64,000 nt of DNA from Corydoras sp. C115 (GCA_019802505.1 JAFMOC010000021.1:1437501-1501500); one strand, 5' to 3'. Shown: positions 1 through 10,159, counted from the first letter of the stretch. Notes: generated from the sequence alone by a model not told the origin. Program-made: numbers and translations.

Positions 1-100
1 ATTGCGAGCCAGGGCCTGTCCTCCAATATCAGTGTCTCTGACCTCATAAATGCTGTCCTGGATTATGTCAGACAAACTCAAATAATAACCAATAACTCAT
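1..100 (+). mobile_element. Fragment of an interspersed DNA-transposon-like repeat
   Basis: The opening bases (gcgagccagg..., tcagtgtctctgacctcat) resemble the middle of a widespread Tc1-type fish repeat, also seen diverged at 32800-33000. It is cut by the window edge and has no termini, so the class is a guess. Confidence 0.35.
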
Positions 101-260
101 AATTTTACGTTATATGGTTAAAGTAATGGTGATCTATTGTCCTCCACATTTAACCCAACTCTGTGCAGTAAAAACACGCACGCAAGGTCGCAAGGCTGGT
201 TCCTTACCCACAAGCCTATGACTGATTTAGTAGGTAATAATTTTGTCTGTATTACATACT
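101..260. other. No recognisable feature
   Basis: Short AT-rich stretch with no coding or repeat signature that I can name. Confidence 0.4.
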
Positions 261-393
261 TGTATGCCCTGCGATAGATTGGCGCACTGTCCTGGGTGTA
301 TTTGCCCAGCGCCCGAAACGTTCTCCCCTGGATGGGCATAGGGAACCCCCCCGCAACCCTAATATAGGATAAAGCTGAAGATAATGGATGGAT
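261..393 (+). mobile_element. SINE-A copy, 5'-truncated
   Basis: Carries only the 3' part of SINE-A: the tgcgatagattggcg block, the gcccgaaacgttctccc block, ggataaagc and the gatggatgg tail. SINE-A is the dominant tRNA-headed family of the window. Confidence 0.85.
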
Positions 394-1483
394 ATATATA
401 TACTTGTATATAATGTTGTGCATACCCTAATTTGTTTGACCCTTCATTTGATTAATATGCATTTTTAACAAAACGTTTATTAGGTATTATGATGGTCTAC
501 ATAAATTCTGCAAATCCCTTTGTGGATTTCTGAGTCTTAAGTATCTGTGTTCCTTCAATAGGTGGTAAAGAACCTTTACCAGAATTTTGGCTTTATGCCA
601 ATGGCTTTTATTATCTTTGTCCTCTATGCCCAAAAGCTGACACACTTTCTTATTATAAAACCACAATCTGTTTTTATTATCGGTCCGAAGGCAGTTTTAG
701 GAAAGACCCTTTGCTTTTGCAACACAAACGCGCCCCTGTGTATAAACAGGTCCATAAAGACGCGAGCGGTTTGGTGTGGGCACGATCTGTTTACCTTTCT
801 AAACCCCAAACCTCAATCCCATGCAATACCTTTTGGTGATGAGCCAGGATGTTGATTCAGTCTGGGCATGGGTGATTAAATACACACACATTGTCACACA
901 CTCCACACACACTGTGGAAGCTCTTATGCGAAGAGGAAAAACATAGTGTTGAAATGGGATGTCCGAGCTCGTAAAGGTGATGGGTCTAGTTTAAAAAAAG
1001 AGAACGAACTTTTAAAGCCTTATTTAATATTATGGTTTGTGGGGTTTGTTTTTATCTGTGGCCACGATAAAATTATTATTTTTTGTGGAAAACTAAGGCT
1101 GATTTTTCCATCTCACTGTTGAAACATTTTACACACTTGTATTTTATACATTGTGAGGACTTTATGAAGAATTGCCTTCATGTGACAGAGCTTTTACGGT
1201 AATATTCCCAGCCTTTACCCTAAAACATGGTGATGCTGCTTTACAATGTAATAATTCATGGCCAGTGCTCCTTTATGTAAGTTTTCTGGTTTTGGTTTTC
1301 ACAATGTGATTCTTATCTAACATACACAAAAGATTGGAACTGTTGGTCTGAATTGTAAGCGAATGCACTAGTAAAATCACATCAGCAAAAAAAACTGTCA
1401 TGTGGGTTTAAAAAATAGCTTTGGTTGGCACCGGTTTATAGGCCAGACATGTGCATTATAAAACAGTTAAATATGTGAAAAAT
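394..1483. other. Non-coding, no feature named
   Basis: Single-copy-looking AT-rich sequence left of the gdf3 exon. Short open frames show no TGF-beta propeptide motifs, so it does not supply gdf3 exon 1. It is probably intron or upstream flank of gdf3. Confidence 0.45.
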
Positions 1484-1640
1484 GCCAGCAGTGGCTCAGT
1501 GGTTTAAGCATTAAACTGTTTAGCAGAAGGTAAAGGGTTCATGTCTGATTGCTGCCAAACTGCTACTGTTGTGCAGATTTTAACATCTTTCTTTCTGTAA
1601 GTCGCTTTGAATGAGGGGAATTTGATAAATCCTCTGTACA
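1484..1640 (+). mobile_element. Diverged tRNA-derived SINE with L2-like tail
   Basis: An A-box-like block (agtggctcagtggttta) and a weak B box (gggttcatgtctg) are followed by gtaagtcgctttgaat, the 3' tail shared with the L2-like LINE at 46650. Diverged and probably old. Confidence 0.55.
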
Positions 1641-1659
1641 TTAATCTGACCTGCTAAGC

Positions 1660-1860
1660 TTGGTGTAAGCCTGAATATGACGGCAGTTGTAGGCTTGTGA
1701 GATCTAAAGGTCCCCAGTTTGATTCCCGGTTCCACCAAGTGCTATGGCTGAAGTGCCCTTGGGCAAGGGTCCTAACCCCAATTGCTCCCCGGGTGCCGTA
1801 TACAAGGCTGCCCACCACTCCGGGCACGTGTGTTCACTTTACTCGGTGTGTGTATATTTG
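1660..1860 (+). mobile_element. tRNA-derived SINE of family C
   Basis: A B-box-like block (agtttgattcccgg) is followed by gcccttgggcaaggg, tgctccccgggtgcc and ctgcccaccactccgggc. The same order is seen inverted at 43585-43785 and as a fragment at 4430-4505. Confidence 0.65.
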
Positions 1861-1910
1861 GGATTTATATTAGGAAATTGTTTTTTCTGATAATCGTGAT
1901 TTTTAAAATA

Positions 1911-1960
1911 CAATTAATTAATTAATTAATTAAAATACAATTAATTACAATTAATTTATT
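1911..1960. repeat. AATT-rich simple repeat
   Basis: Repeated attaattaatt units interrupted by a short spacer. Low-complexity sequence. Confidence 0.8.
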
Positions 1961-2071
1961 ATAAGAGCAAAATCTTCAAACTTGAAATCGTCATGGCAAC
2001 ATAAGAAAAGTGGGTTTAGACCAAGTGGCCCAACTCAAAACAAAAATCGTTATACATGTGACACACTATCT

Positions 2072-2340
2072 ATCCATCCATTATCCCGCTTTATCCTCTA
2101 TTAGGGGGGGGGGGGGGCTTAGCACACACTCAGTAACACAAACACACACTCTATATGGGCAATTTGGAGAATTCAATTGACTTGATTCAGGTTTTGGACT
2201 GTGGGAGGAAACCGGAGAACCCGGAGGAAACCCATGCGCACACAGGGAGAACATGGAAACTCCACCCAGATGGGGATTCGAACCGGGAATCCCTAGTGCT
2301 GAGAGGCGAATGTGCTACCCACTAAGCCACTGTGCCACCC
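2072..2340 (-). mobile_element. SINE-A copy with internal deletion
   Basis: Begins with tccatccattatc (the inverted tail) and ends with actaagccactgtgccaccc (the inverted head). A poly-G run at about 2103-2117 replaces part of the body. Confidence 0.9.
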
Positions 2341-2784
2341 CTCTTGTGGCACACTTGTCTGTTTATTTTTGTTCTTAAAAAAAAAAAAGAACTATTTTAA
2401 ATAGATGTAAATGTGTATTTTAGGAAAATGTTTTTTATATGTGTGTGTGTATACATTTCCACAAAACATTTTTAATATTGTGTTAATATTCGGCAAAGTA
2501 ATATTCAGTAATTGTATAATTGTAATAATTTCTTACACAATAATTGTACCATCAAAATCTGTACTCGTCTCATGCTGTGTGTGTCGCTTCACATGTGGGT
2601 TAAATGTGTCAGACAAATTCCTCTGTGTGTAAATACAGTAGGCAAAATTTATCACCAACACAGTCTTCTTATTTCTACCTTATTGGTGGGAAGGTGATGT
2701 ACAGTTTCTCAAAGTACCAACTCGTAGGAGTTCCAAACACATGATGAAAAATTGGAAATCCAACGTTGATCTATTAAGAGCTCT
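2341..2784. other. AT-rich sequence preceding the gdf3 exon
   Basis: Probably intronic. Contains a poly-A run and TG-rich stretches; no coding signal. Confidence 0.5.
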
Positions 2785-2802
2785 GTGTATGTTTTATTGC
2801 AG
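2785..2802 (+). other. Splice acceptor of the gdf3 last intron
   Basis: A T-rich tract (gttttattgcag) ends in AG at 2801-2802. The open frame upstream of the first recognisable propeptide residues ends here, so the coding start is set by splicing and not by an ATG in this exon. Confidence 0.75.
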
Positions 2803-3638
2803 GTAGTGTGATTTCTGATTGGACCCGACCTTTCTGTGTGGAGCGGCAGCTGTTTTTTAACATGTCTGTGCTGGAGGACATCGAGCAGCTTTCACTGGCC
2901 CAGTTGGAGATCCAGTTCAAACCGAATTTGTTTTTCAGCTCGCAGAATCGGCGGATCCAGGCCTTTAGCATGCACATGTACAGAATCCTGAGGCCTGTGT
3001 TGAAGGGCATGGCTCATGAGTCCGGCCGCAGGCTGCTGCTCTCTCGCTCCGTTTCGCATACCTATGGCACCATTCGCTTTAACCTGACCGATCTGGCTGA
3101 ATTGTGGAGAACTCCGAACAAAAACTTCGGCATGGTTCTGGCGCTGCGTTCCACCCCTCTGAGCAATGAGCTGGACGACCCCGGCTGTGATCCCAACAGC
3201 TTGCATCACGATCATATAGATGTTCCTGAGCTGGCTGCGACGTTAGTGGTCGTATCGCTGAACCCTCATCAGTGTCGCTCCAGAAAGAAAAGAAGTGCCT
3301 ACTACTTACCCGTTACGCCCAGCAATGTTTGCAAGCCTAGACGTCTATACATTGACTTCAAAGATGTGGGCTGGCAGGATTGGATTATTGCCCCCCAAGG
3401 CTATGTGGCCAACTACTGTCATGGAGAATGTCCTTTTCCTCTCAGTGAGAGTTTGAATGGGACGAACCATGCGATCCTGCAGACACTCGTGCACTCGTTT
3501 GACCCGACCGGAACGCCTCAGCCATGCTGCGTACCCATCAAGCTGTCGCCAATCTCAATGCTGTACTACGATAACAATGACAATGTTGTGCTGAGGCATT
3601 ATGAGGACATGGTTGTAGACGAATGTGGTTGCAGATAA
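2803..3638 (+). CDS. gdf3: Gdf3/Vg1 (Dvr1) TGF-beta ligand, last coding exon (partial gene)
   Basis: Secreted TGF-beta ligand; in fish Vg1/Gdf3 pairs with Nodal to induce mesendoderm and left-right signalling. The exon follows a splice acceptor (AG at 2801-2802) and begins with two bases of a split codon, then reads openly to TAA at 3636-3638. It encodes the rest of the propeptide with N-glycosylation sites NMS and NLT, a furin site SRKKR ending at 3293, and a 114-residue mature domain from 3294. The mature part has the seven cystine-knot cysteines (VCK, YCHGEC, PCC, CGCR), the WQDWIIAPQGY motif and the ending MVVDECGCR typical of the Vg1/GDF1/GDF3 clade, not BMP5-8 or BMP2/4. Exon 1, with signal peptide and start codon, was not found in 1-2800 and is probably off the left edge. 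Lies 5.9 kb upstream of bmp2 on the same strand. No frameshift; it appears functional. The gdf3 versus gdf1 name follows teleost usage. Confidence 0.9.
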
Positions 3639-3664
3639 TTATTGGAGGTTTTAGAAATGAATAC

Positions 3665-3734
3665 AATAAACTTGGTTTGTTAAAAAAAACAAAAAAACAT
3701 TTGGATTTCTTTTAAGAAAATGATGTGAAATAAA
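3665..3734 (+). other. Polyadenylation signals of gdf3
   Basis: AATAAA hexamers occur at 3665-3670 and 3729-3734, 27 and 91 bases after the stop codon. This implies a very short 3' UTR that ends before the SINE beginning at 3755. The 3' end has not been tested. Confidence 0.55.
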
Positions 3735-3754
3735 GCTCCAGGATGCACATGTAT

Positions 3755-4081
3755 TCATTCATTATCTCCCGCTTTATCCTCTATTAGGGTCGCGGTGGGG
3801 TTCCCCATGCCCATTCAGGGGAGAACGTTTCGGGCGCTGGGCAGATAGACCCAGGACAGGGCGCCAATCTATCACTGGGTACACACTCAAACACACTCTA
3901 TATGGGGCAATTTAGAGAACTCAATTAACTTGATCCATGTTTTTGGAATGTGGGAGGAAACCGGAGAACCCGGAGGAAACCCACATGGACACGGGGAGAA
4001 CATGGAAACTCCACCCAGATTGGGATTCGAACCGGGAATCCCTAGCGCTGAGAGGAGAACGTGCTAAACCACTAAGCCACC
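3755..4081 (-). mobile_element. SINE-A copy just downstream of gdf3, with target duplication
   Basis: Nearly full-length inverted copy flanked by the 14-bp direct repeat ggatgcacatgtat at 3741-3754 and 4082-4095. The flanking duplication shows retroposition into the gdf3 3' flank. Confidence 0.95.
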
Positions 4082-4095
4082 GGATGCACATGTAT

Positions 4096-4429
4096 GTGAA
4101 CAAAATTTTGATGAATTAAGTATTTAACTTTTTAATAGATATTTGAAATTCACACTCAGTGAGCACTTCTGGATATCAATACACTTCTGTTTATATAAGT
4201 ATTTATCAATTCTATAAACTTTAGAGATGCACTATGTAATTCTATCATTAACTCTGGTCCAGCCCAGCGATAGTTTGGCTCCCTGACCGGAGTGTAGCTT
4301 GTTTTTAATCCTGCAGTGTCATTCATACTGCATCTGATCTATTTGTACCACAACCATTATGGTGTCAGTGCCACTGCTGGGATAGGAATTCTGTGCGTTT
4401 TCTGTGGAACTTGCCACACATTTTATCTA
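4096..4429. other. Non-coding, with a fragment of the fish repeat also seen at 6.7-8.6 kb
   Basis: 4340-4390 contains gtgtcagtgccactgctgggatagg, the inverted form of the cctatcccagcagtgtcac block of the MITE-like copies upstream of bmp2. The rest is unremarkable. Confidence 0.45.
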
Positions 4430-4505
4430 TGGTAAGTCATGGGCCTCCGGTTTGATTCCCGTTTCCACCAAGTACTATGACTGAAATGCCCTTGGGCAAG
4501 CCGCG
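4430..4505 (+). mobile_element. Fragment of SINE family C
   Basis: Shares ggtttgattcccg, ccaccaagtactatgactg and gcccttgggcaag with the 1660-1860 copy. Confidence 0.6.
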
Positions 4506-4604
4506 TGAACCCAAATTTTTTTGGGTCATTATATAGATTTTTATAAATTTTATATAGTTTTGCATTTCCATTAATTAGGATTCCAAACACACACATACAC
4601 ACAC

Positions 4605-4851
4605 GTCCATGTTCTTTGCGTGGGTTTCCTCCGGGTTCTCCGGTTTCCTCCCACAGTCCAAAAACATGGATCAAGGTCAATTCAATTCTCCAAATTGCCC
4701 CATATAGAGTGTGTTTGTGTGAGTGAGTGTGTGCCCAGTGATAAACCCTGTCCTGGGTCTATCTGCCCAGCGAAACGTTCTCCCTTGGATGGGCATGGGG
4801 AACCCCCTGCGACCCTTTATATAGGATAAAGCGGAAGATAATAGATGGATA
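4605..4851 (+). mobile_element. SINE-A copy, 5'-truncated
   Basis: Begins within the body (gtccatgttctttgcg) and runs to the agataatagatgg tail. Confidence 0.9.
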
Positions 4852-5031
4852 TATACATACTTACACACACATGTGTATATACATACACACATGTGTGTGT
4901 GTGTATATATATATGTATGTGTGTGTATATAGTGTGTGTAAGCAAGCATTAAAAAATATTTTTTGTTTTGTCTTTTTTGACCCTCACCATGATTTTAAAT
5001 TATGTTTTATTTGGGTGGCTCAATTTGCCCT
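4852..5031. repeat. TA/CA/GT-rich simple sequence and spacer
   Basis: Alternating (ca)n, (gt)n and (ta)n tracts at 4860-4940 follow the SINE tail. Confidence 0.7.
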
Positions 5032-5043
5032 GCAAAGTAATTT

Positions 5044-5390
5044 ATTCATTCATTATCTTCCGCTTTATCCTATATTAGGGTCGCGGGGGGGGGTTCCCCA
5101 TGCCCATCCAGAGGAGAACGTCTCGGGCGCTGGGCAGATACACCCAGGACAGGGCGCCAATCTATTGCTGGGCGCACACTCCCTCACACAGACACACTCT
5201 ATATGGGGCAATTTGGAGAACTCAATTGACTTGATCAATGTTTTTGGACCGTGGGAGGAAACCGGAGAACCCGGAGGAAACCCACACGGACACGGGGAGA
5301 ACATGGAAACTCCACCCAGATGGGGATTCGAACCGGGAATCCCTAGCGCTGAGAGGCGAATGTGCTAACCACTAAGCCACCGTGCCGCCC
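5044..5390 (-). mobile_element. SINE-A copy, full length, first of a tandem pair
   Basis: Full-length inverted copy from attcattatcttcc to cgtgccgccc. The flank is gcaaagtaattt on the left and gcaatgtaattt on the right. Confidence 0.95.
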
Positions 5391-5402
5391 GCAATGTAAT
5401 TT

Positions 5403-5749
5403 CATTCATTCATTATCTCCCGCTTTTATCCTCTATTAGGGTCGCGGTGGGGTTCCCCATGCCCATCCAGGGGAGAACATGTCGGGTGCTGGGCAGATAG
5501 ACCCAGGACAGGGCGCCAATCCATCGCTGGGCACACACTCACTCACACAGACACACTCTATATGGGGCAATTTGGAGAACTCAATTAACTTGATCCATGT
5601 TTTTGGACCGTGGGAGGAAACCGGAGAACCTGGAGGAAACCCACGCGGACATGGGGAGAACATGGAAACTCCACCCAGATGGGGATTCGAACCGGGAATC
5701 CCTAGCGCTGAGAGGCGAACGTGCTAACCACTAAGCCACCGTGCCGCCC
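5403..5749 (-). mobile_element. SINE-A copy, full length, second of a tandem pair
   Basis: Full-length inverted copy sharing the gcaatgtaattt flank with its neighbour and followed by gcgatgtaattt at 5750-5761. Confidence 0.95.
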
Positions 5750-5761
5750 GCGATGTAATTT

Positions 5762-6737
5762 ATGAAATGTATTTTTTAATATAACATTAAATAAGCAGGT
5801 ACCTAATGAATCAGATATGTAATATAAGCTGTAACTTATTTTAAAAAGGTTACCACGAGAAGGTCTCTTCTTAAGTTTGCAAAGTTTCAACTGAACACAC
5901 CACAAAGCTTTTAGAATGACATCCATTAAACAAAGTGGAGGTGTTTGACTATGATACGATGTTTTTTTTTACCAAACACTCACACACACACTGTATCAGC
6001 GCATCTGCACAACACACCATTCCAATTTTCAAGCGTTGTGGCAGAGGAGTTTGACCGTTTGCCTTGCAACCGAGGGACGTAATGTAGAAGTAAGTGGTAC
6101 ACCTTCTAACCGAGAACCTCATGGCTTTTTTGATGTTGCGTGATTTAAACCAAAGGGATCTTCTATTTAAAGTTCACCACTTACTGAGTCACCTTATTTG
6201 GGTTTGTCACTGGACTGCATTTTTGGAATACACCCTTGGAAAATCGTTGATTAAACATGCATACCAACCCTGATGTTCACCTAATTATTTTGAGCATGTA
6301 TATAATAAGTAAGGAAACGTGCTGTGTTCCAGAATAGCTAGACAATAACGTCACTCCGTTAATGGAACTTTGTGTGCGTTTAGAGAAAGCACTTGAATTG
6401 ATTTTGAAGTACAAGTGGGTGTTCTTTGTGCTATTGTATATTTTAAAGTGTACGTCCGTTACACGGTGACGTGGGATGTTAAAGGATATCATAAAAGATG
6501 TATGTTAACGATGATCGTGTACATAAATATGCTTTTATATACTCTGTGTTTGTGGATGTGTATCTGCAGGTTGAGAAGATCGATCCATTTGTCTAAAGGT
6601 ACAAACTAAAGAACCCGAAAATTTTTTCAACCTTTTCCATGATATTATATTTTATCATGTGTTGATGTTCAGGTTGTCACATAAATATGCAATCTGCAGC
6701 ATTAAACACTATTTTCATGGAAGTTTGGGAATATATA
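5762..6737. other. gdf3-bmp2 intergenic sequence, no gene seen
   Basis: AT-rich and mostly single-copy in appearance. No coding signal or recognised element. It could hold shared regulatory DNA, but nothing specific is visible. Confidence 0.45.
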
Positions 6738-7133
6738 CAGTACCAGGCATAAGTTTGGACACACCTCCAGTTATTGTGCATGGTCTCAGTTTCACTTACT
6801 GTAAAGATAGACTTAGTAGTTATAAAATTTCAGCCTGTAGTCCATCTGTTTGTGGACTGCAGTACATACAGTGTACATCTTCTTTACTCTGTTCTCTAAT
6901 GGTCAGGACCTTAATAGTAGCACCACAGAGCAGGTATTATTTGGTTGGTGCATTATTCCTATCCCAGCAGTGTCACTGAAGTGGAGAAATGAAACTACAG
7001 CAGCACTGCTGCACTAAAACCAAAATTATACCTGTACCTGTTATACCTGTACAATTATACAAAGTACATCTATATGGTCAGTGGAGAAAATAGACAATGG
7101 AGCAAAAAGGGGGTGTGTCCAATCTTTTGTTTG

Positions 7134-7137
<4 letters not shown>
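6738..7137 (+). mobile_element. MITE with Tc1/mariner-like termini, copy 1
   Basis: The left terminus cagtacca...ttggacacacctcc and the right terminus ggggtgtgtccaat...ttggtact are imperfect inverted repeats of about 30 bp in TA-rich flanks. The interior has ttctctaatggtcaggacc and cctatcccagcagtgtcac blocks. No transposase. Confidence 0.7.

Positions 7138-7183
<46 letters not shown>
7138..7183. repeat. (AT)n microsatellite
   Basis: About 22 AT units immediately after the MITE terminus. Confidence 0.95.
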
Positions 7184-7186
<3 letters not shown>

Positions 7187-7204
7187 ACATACGTACAGTA
7201 CATA

Positions 7205-7436
7205 CATATATACACTTAGTTCCAAAGTTTTTTTTGCTCCCCTTTACTCTGTTCTCTAATGGGCACCACAGAACAGGTCTTGTTTGGTTGGTGCATTATT
7301 CCTATCCCAGCAGTGTCACTGAGATAGAGAAATGAAACTACATCAGCGCTACTGCACTAAAACCCCCTCTCCACATCAGTGTCTCTGCAGAACTGACAAT
7401 AAACAATCCACCAACCAAATTATACCTGTGTGTCCA
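7205..7436 (+). mobile_element. Partial MITE copy 2
   Basis: Repeats the agttccaaag, ttctctaatggg and cctatcccagcagtgtcac blocks of copy 1, ending near cctgtgtgtccaat. It is interrupted on the right by (AT)n and a SINE. Confidence 0.65.
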
Positions 7437-7445
7437 ATATATATA

Positions 7446-7480
<35 letters not shown>
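7437..7480. repeat. (AT)n microsatellite left of a SINE
   Basis: TA-rich tract ending exactly where the SINE-A head ggcggcacgg begins. Confidence 0.9.
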
Positions 7481-7798
7481 GGCGGCACGGTGGCTTAGTG
7501 GTTAGCACGTTCGCCTCTCAGCGCTAGGGATTCCTGGTTCGAATCCCCATCTGGGTGGAGTTTCCATGTTCTCCCCGTGTCTGCGCGGGTGTCCTCCGGG
7601 TTCTCCGGTTTCCTCCCACAGTCCAAAAACATAGATCAAGTTAATTGAATTCTCAAAATTGCCCCATATAGAGTGTGTGTGTGTGAGTGAGTGTGTACCC
7701 AGCGATGGATTATCGCCCTGTCCTGGGTCTATCTGCCCAGCGCCCGAGACGTTCTCTGGATGGGCATGGGGAACCCCACCGCGACCCTAATATAGGAT
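7481..7798 (+). mobile_element. SINE-A copy inserted in (AT)n, tail missing
   Basis: Intact head with A-like (tggcttagtgg) and B (ggttcgaatcc) boxes. The 3' end stops at ctaatataggat and runs back into TA-rich DNA. Confidence 0.95.
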
Positions 7799-7842
7799 AT
7801 AAAAATGATATATATAGGATCTTAAAAATGATAGATATATAT

Positions 7843-7908
<66 letters not shown>
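7799..7908. repeat. (AT)n followed by (CA)n
   Basis: TA-rich continuation of the tract at 7437-7480, ending in about nine CA units. Confidence 0.9.
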
Positions 7909-8170
7909 AAGTTCCAAAGTTGGACACAACTACATTTTTGCTTCCCTTTTCTGTTCTCTAATGGTCAATACCTTAATAGTAACACCACAGATCAGGAATA
8001 TATTTGGTTGGTGCATTGGTCCTATCCCAGCAGTGTCACTGAGGTAGAGAAATGAAACTACTGGATCGTTCATACTGGACTGAGTTCTAATAGAGTAGAT
8101 TTGGTATATTTATCTGCTTGGCTGAGATGACTTCTAATAATCCTGGTTGACAGCATGACCCCCCCTTTAG
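7905..8170 (+). mobile_element. Partial MITE copy 3, first unit of a tandem duplication
   Basis: Begins agttccaaagttggacac and contains the ttctctaatggtca and cctatcccagcagtgtcac blocks and the trailing block ggctgagatgacttctaat, ending in cagcatgacc and poly-C. Confidence 0.7.
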
Positions 8171-8178
8171 CCCCCCCC

Positions 8179-8209
<31 letters not shown>

Positions 8210-8215
8210 ACACCC
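8171..8215. repeat. Poly-C tract followed by (CA)n
   Basis: About 24 C residues, then CA units. Confidence 0.95.
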
Positions 8216-8560
8216 AGATTATACCTGTTGTACAATTATACAAAGTCCATCTATATGGTCAGTGGAGAAAATAGACAATCGTGCAAGAAGGGGGTGTGTA
8301 TGAATATACATACATACTGTATATACACATAGTTCCAAAGTTGGACACCTACTGTTTTGCTCCCCTCCCCTTTCTGTTCTCTAATGGTCAACACCTCAAT
8401 AGTAGAACCACAGAGCAGGAATTACTTGGTTGGTGAATTAGTCCTATCCCAGCAGTGTCACTGAGGTGGAGAAATTAAACTACTGTTCTAATAGAGTAGA
8501 TTTCATATATTTATCTGCTTGGCTGAGATGACTTCTAATAATCCTGGTTGACAGCATGAC
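8216..8560 (+). mobile_element. MITE copy 3 remainder and tandem copy 4
   Basis: 8216-8310 carries the right-hand MITE block (ggtcagtggagaaaatagac). From 8333 the agttccaaagttggacac unit repeats, about 400-430 bp after its first occurrence, again ending in cagcatgacc and poly-C. Confidence 0.65.
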
Positions 8561-8602
8561 CCCCCCCCCCCTCCCCCCTCCACCTCCCCCCCCCCCCCCC
8601 CG
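8561..8602. repeat. Poly-C/CT tract at the edge of the bmp2 CpG-rich region
   Basis: Almost pure C with a few T and A residues, forming the boundary between repeat DNA and the CpG-rich bmp2 region. Confidence 0.9.
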
Positions 8603-9491
8603 GTCCGGTGCTCACGCGTGACATCACCGGGCAACAAAAAGACGCTCCGGCTCGGAAAGCGCGCAGCTCCGAGCGCCGTCTGCCCCGCGCCGCTGCGCTT
8701 TTTACGCCCCCCCGTCCTCATCCTCCTCCCTCCTTCTTCTTTTGTTCGCCTCATCGTAAATCAAATCCATCATTAAAGCGTCTGTGTGATCGTAACGCGC
8801 TTGTATGTTTTGCTAGGAGCTTTGGGCTTTCTTAATGACTGACAGCTGAGAACATGTCGCACGGAACGGCGCGCGGTGCTGCGCGAGCTTTCCGGTTTCT
8901 GCTGCGCAGCTGTGCTGCGGTGACGCGCTCCAAAATGAAAAGCACTCTGTGAAGCGGCAATAAGCAACAGCGACAACAGCGGCGGAGGCAGAGGCAGAGG
9001 CAGAGGCAGAGGCAGAGGCAGAGGCAGAGGCAGAGGCAGAGGGCGCAGCGCCACGGGACTCGGGCTTCGGCAGATGCCCCGGCGCGCACAGGGACGCGGC
9101 TTGCGCACTGCCTCCAATCTCAGCGCTCCACTCGAGCGCGCCACGTCCAGCGGGGACGTCGCACCTTGTCCTCGTTCCTCCTTTTTTGTGGACGGATAAC
9201 GTGCTCCTGGATGCCTTTGCTTCCTTCGTTTTGATTGTTTTGGAATTGTTTTTAACGATTAAACCAAGCGATCCAACTTTCAGGACTTGTTGCGTTCATG
9301 GATCACGCCGTGATTCGTAGCGAGGGCGAGCAATACGTTTCCCCCAAATAAGTCATTAATGAAGATATTGTTATTAATACAGTTAATAAGTCGAATGATC
9401 ATGGCCGGGCCGGGTCGAGCCGGGTGTGTAGAGGTGGAGGCCGGCTGGTGAGCGTGTGAGCGCAGCGTCGTCTCCCCGCCGCGCAGTCATC
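8603..9491 (+). promoter_or_regulatory. CpG-rich promoter and 5' leader region of bmp2
   Basis: GC-rich, CpG-dense sequence begins abruptly after the poly-C tract and runs into coding exon 1, free of SINEs. Vertebrate BMP2 genes have a non-coding first exon, and an acceptor-like pyrimidine stretch ending in AG at 9485-9486 lies just before the ATG, so part of this region may be an untranslated exon plus intron. Several upstream ATGs (for example 8853, 9298 and 9400) would matter if transcribed. The transcription start cannot be placed by eye. Confidence 0.6.
8987..9042 (+). repeat. (GGCAGA)n hexanucleotide array in the bmp2 5' region
   Basis: About nine perfect GGCAGA units, 450 bp before the bmp2 start codon inside the CpG-rich region. 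It is not read as protein in the bmp2 frame. Perfect short arrays like this are usually length-polymorphic. Confidence 0.9.
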
Positions 9492-10159
9492 ATGGTGCCG
9501 CCGGTGTTCGCCCTGCTCATCGCGCAGCTCTTCCTCGGGGGCTGTACGGGTCTCCTGGGGGAGATCGGGCGCCGGAAGAACGGATCGCTACTTTCCCAGG
9601 ACGCGCTGGACGCATTGGAACTCCGACTGCTGACCATGTTCGGCTTGAAGCAGAGGCCGAGCCCGAGCAGGTCGGCGGTGGTGCCGCACTACATGGTGGA
9701 CCTGTTTATGGCTTATTCGGCGAATGGCGACGAGAACAAGCAGCACAGAGCCAAGAGCAGCGCGGCCAAGGGCGCAGAGAGATCCGCCAGCCGGGCCAAC
9801 ACTGTGCGGAGCTTCCATCACGACGGTAAGCCATCAGCCATCAGCATCCCACCTGCATGAGCTCTCAGAAAGTCCCTCCAATAGTGTCAGAACACAGGTT
9901 TCTCATTTTAATATTTCCAATAACATCATGACAATTTCCAATTTCTTTTTAAGTCAATCAGCAGTACTAATTATAATGCATTATATCATTAGCTTGAACT
10001 GTGGTGTCATTTAAGGTGAAGACGAAGATCCTAGAAAGTTCGTTTTCAAAGTTGTATCATATAAGAAACATTAATTTGATTATTTTTGCTGTGACTGTAA
10101 AATTATTTTTATCTTATAATACAGTTTTCCCTTTGTGGTTACATAATATAACTATCTTT

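Noticed and set aside
562..855. 97-aa frame upstream of gdf3 considered as its first exon
   Set aside because: Lacks the propeptide motifs and a GT donor in the right phase; no similarity to Vg1 N-termini.
2892..3215. Minus-strand open frame opposite the gdf3 exon
   Set aside because: Antisense shadow of a real coding exon.
5065..5304. Many 60-110-aa frames with similar peptides (FSPCPRGFPPGSPVSSHSPKT type and its reverse)
   Set aside because: They recur at every SINE-A copy on either strand and are translations of the SINE, not a gene family.
8503..8835. Overlapping frames in the C-rich/CpG region before bmp2
   Set aside because: Poly-C and CpG-rich sequence lacks stops by composition; no similarity to a known protein.
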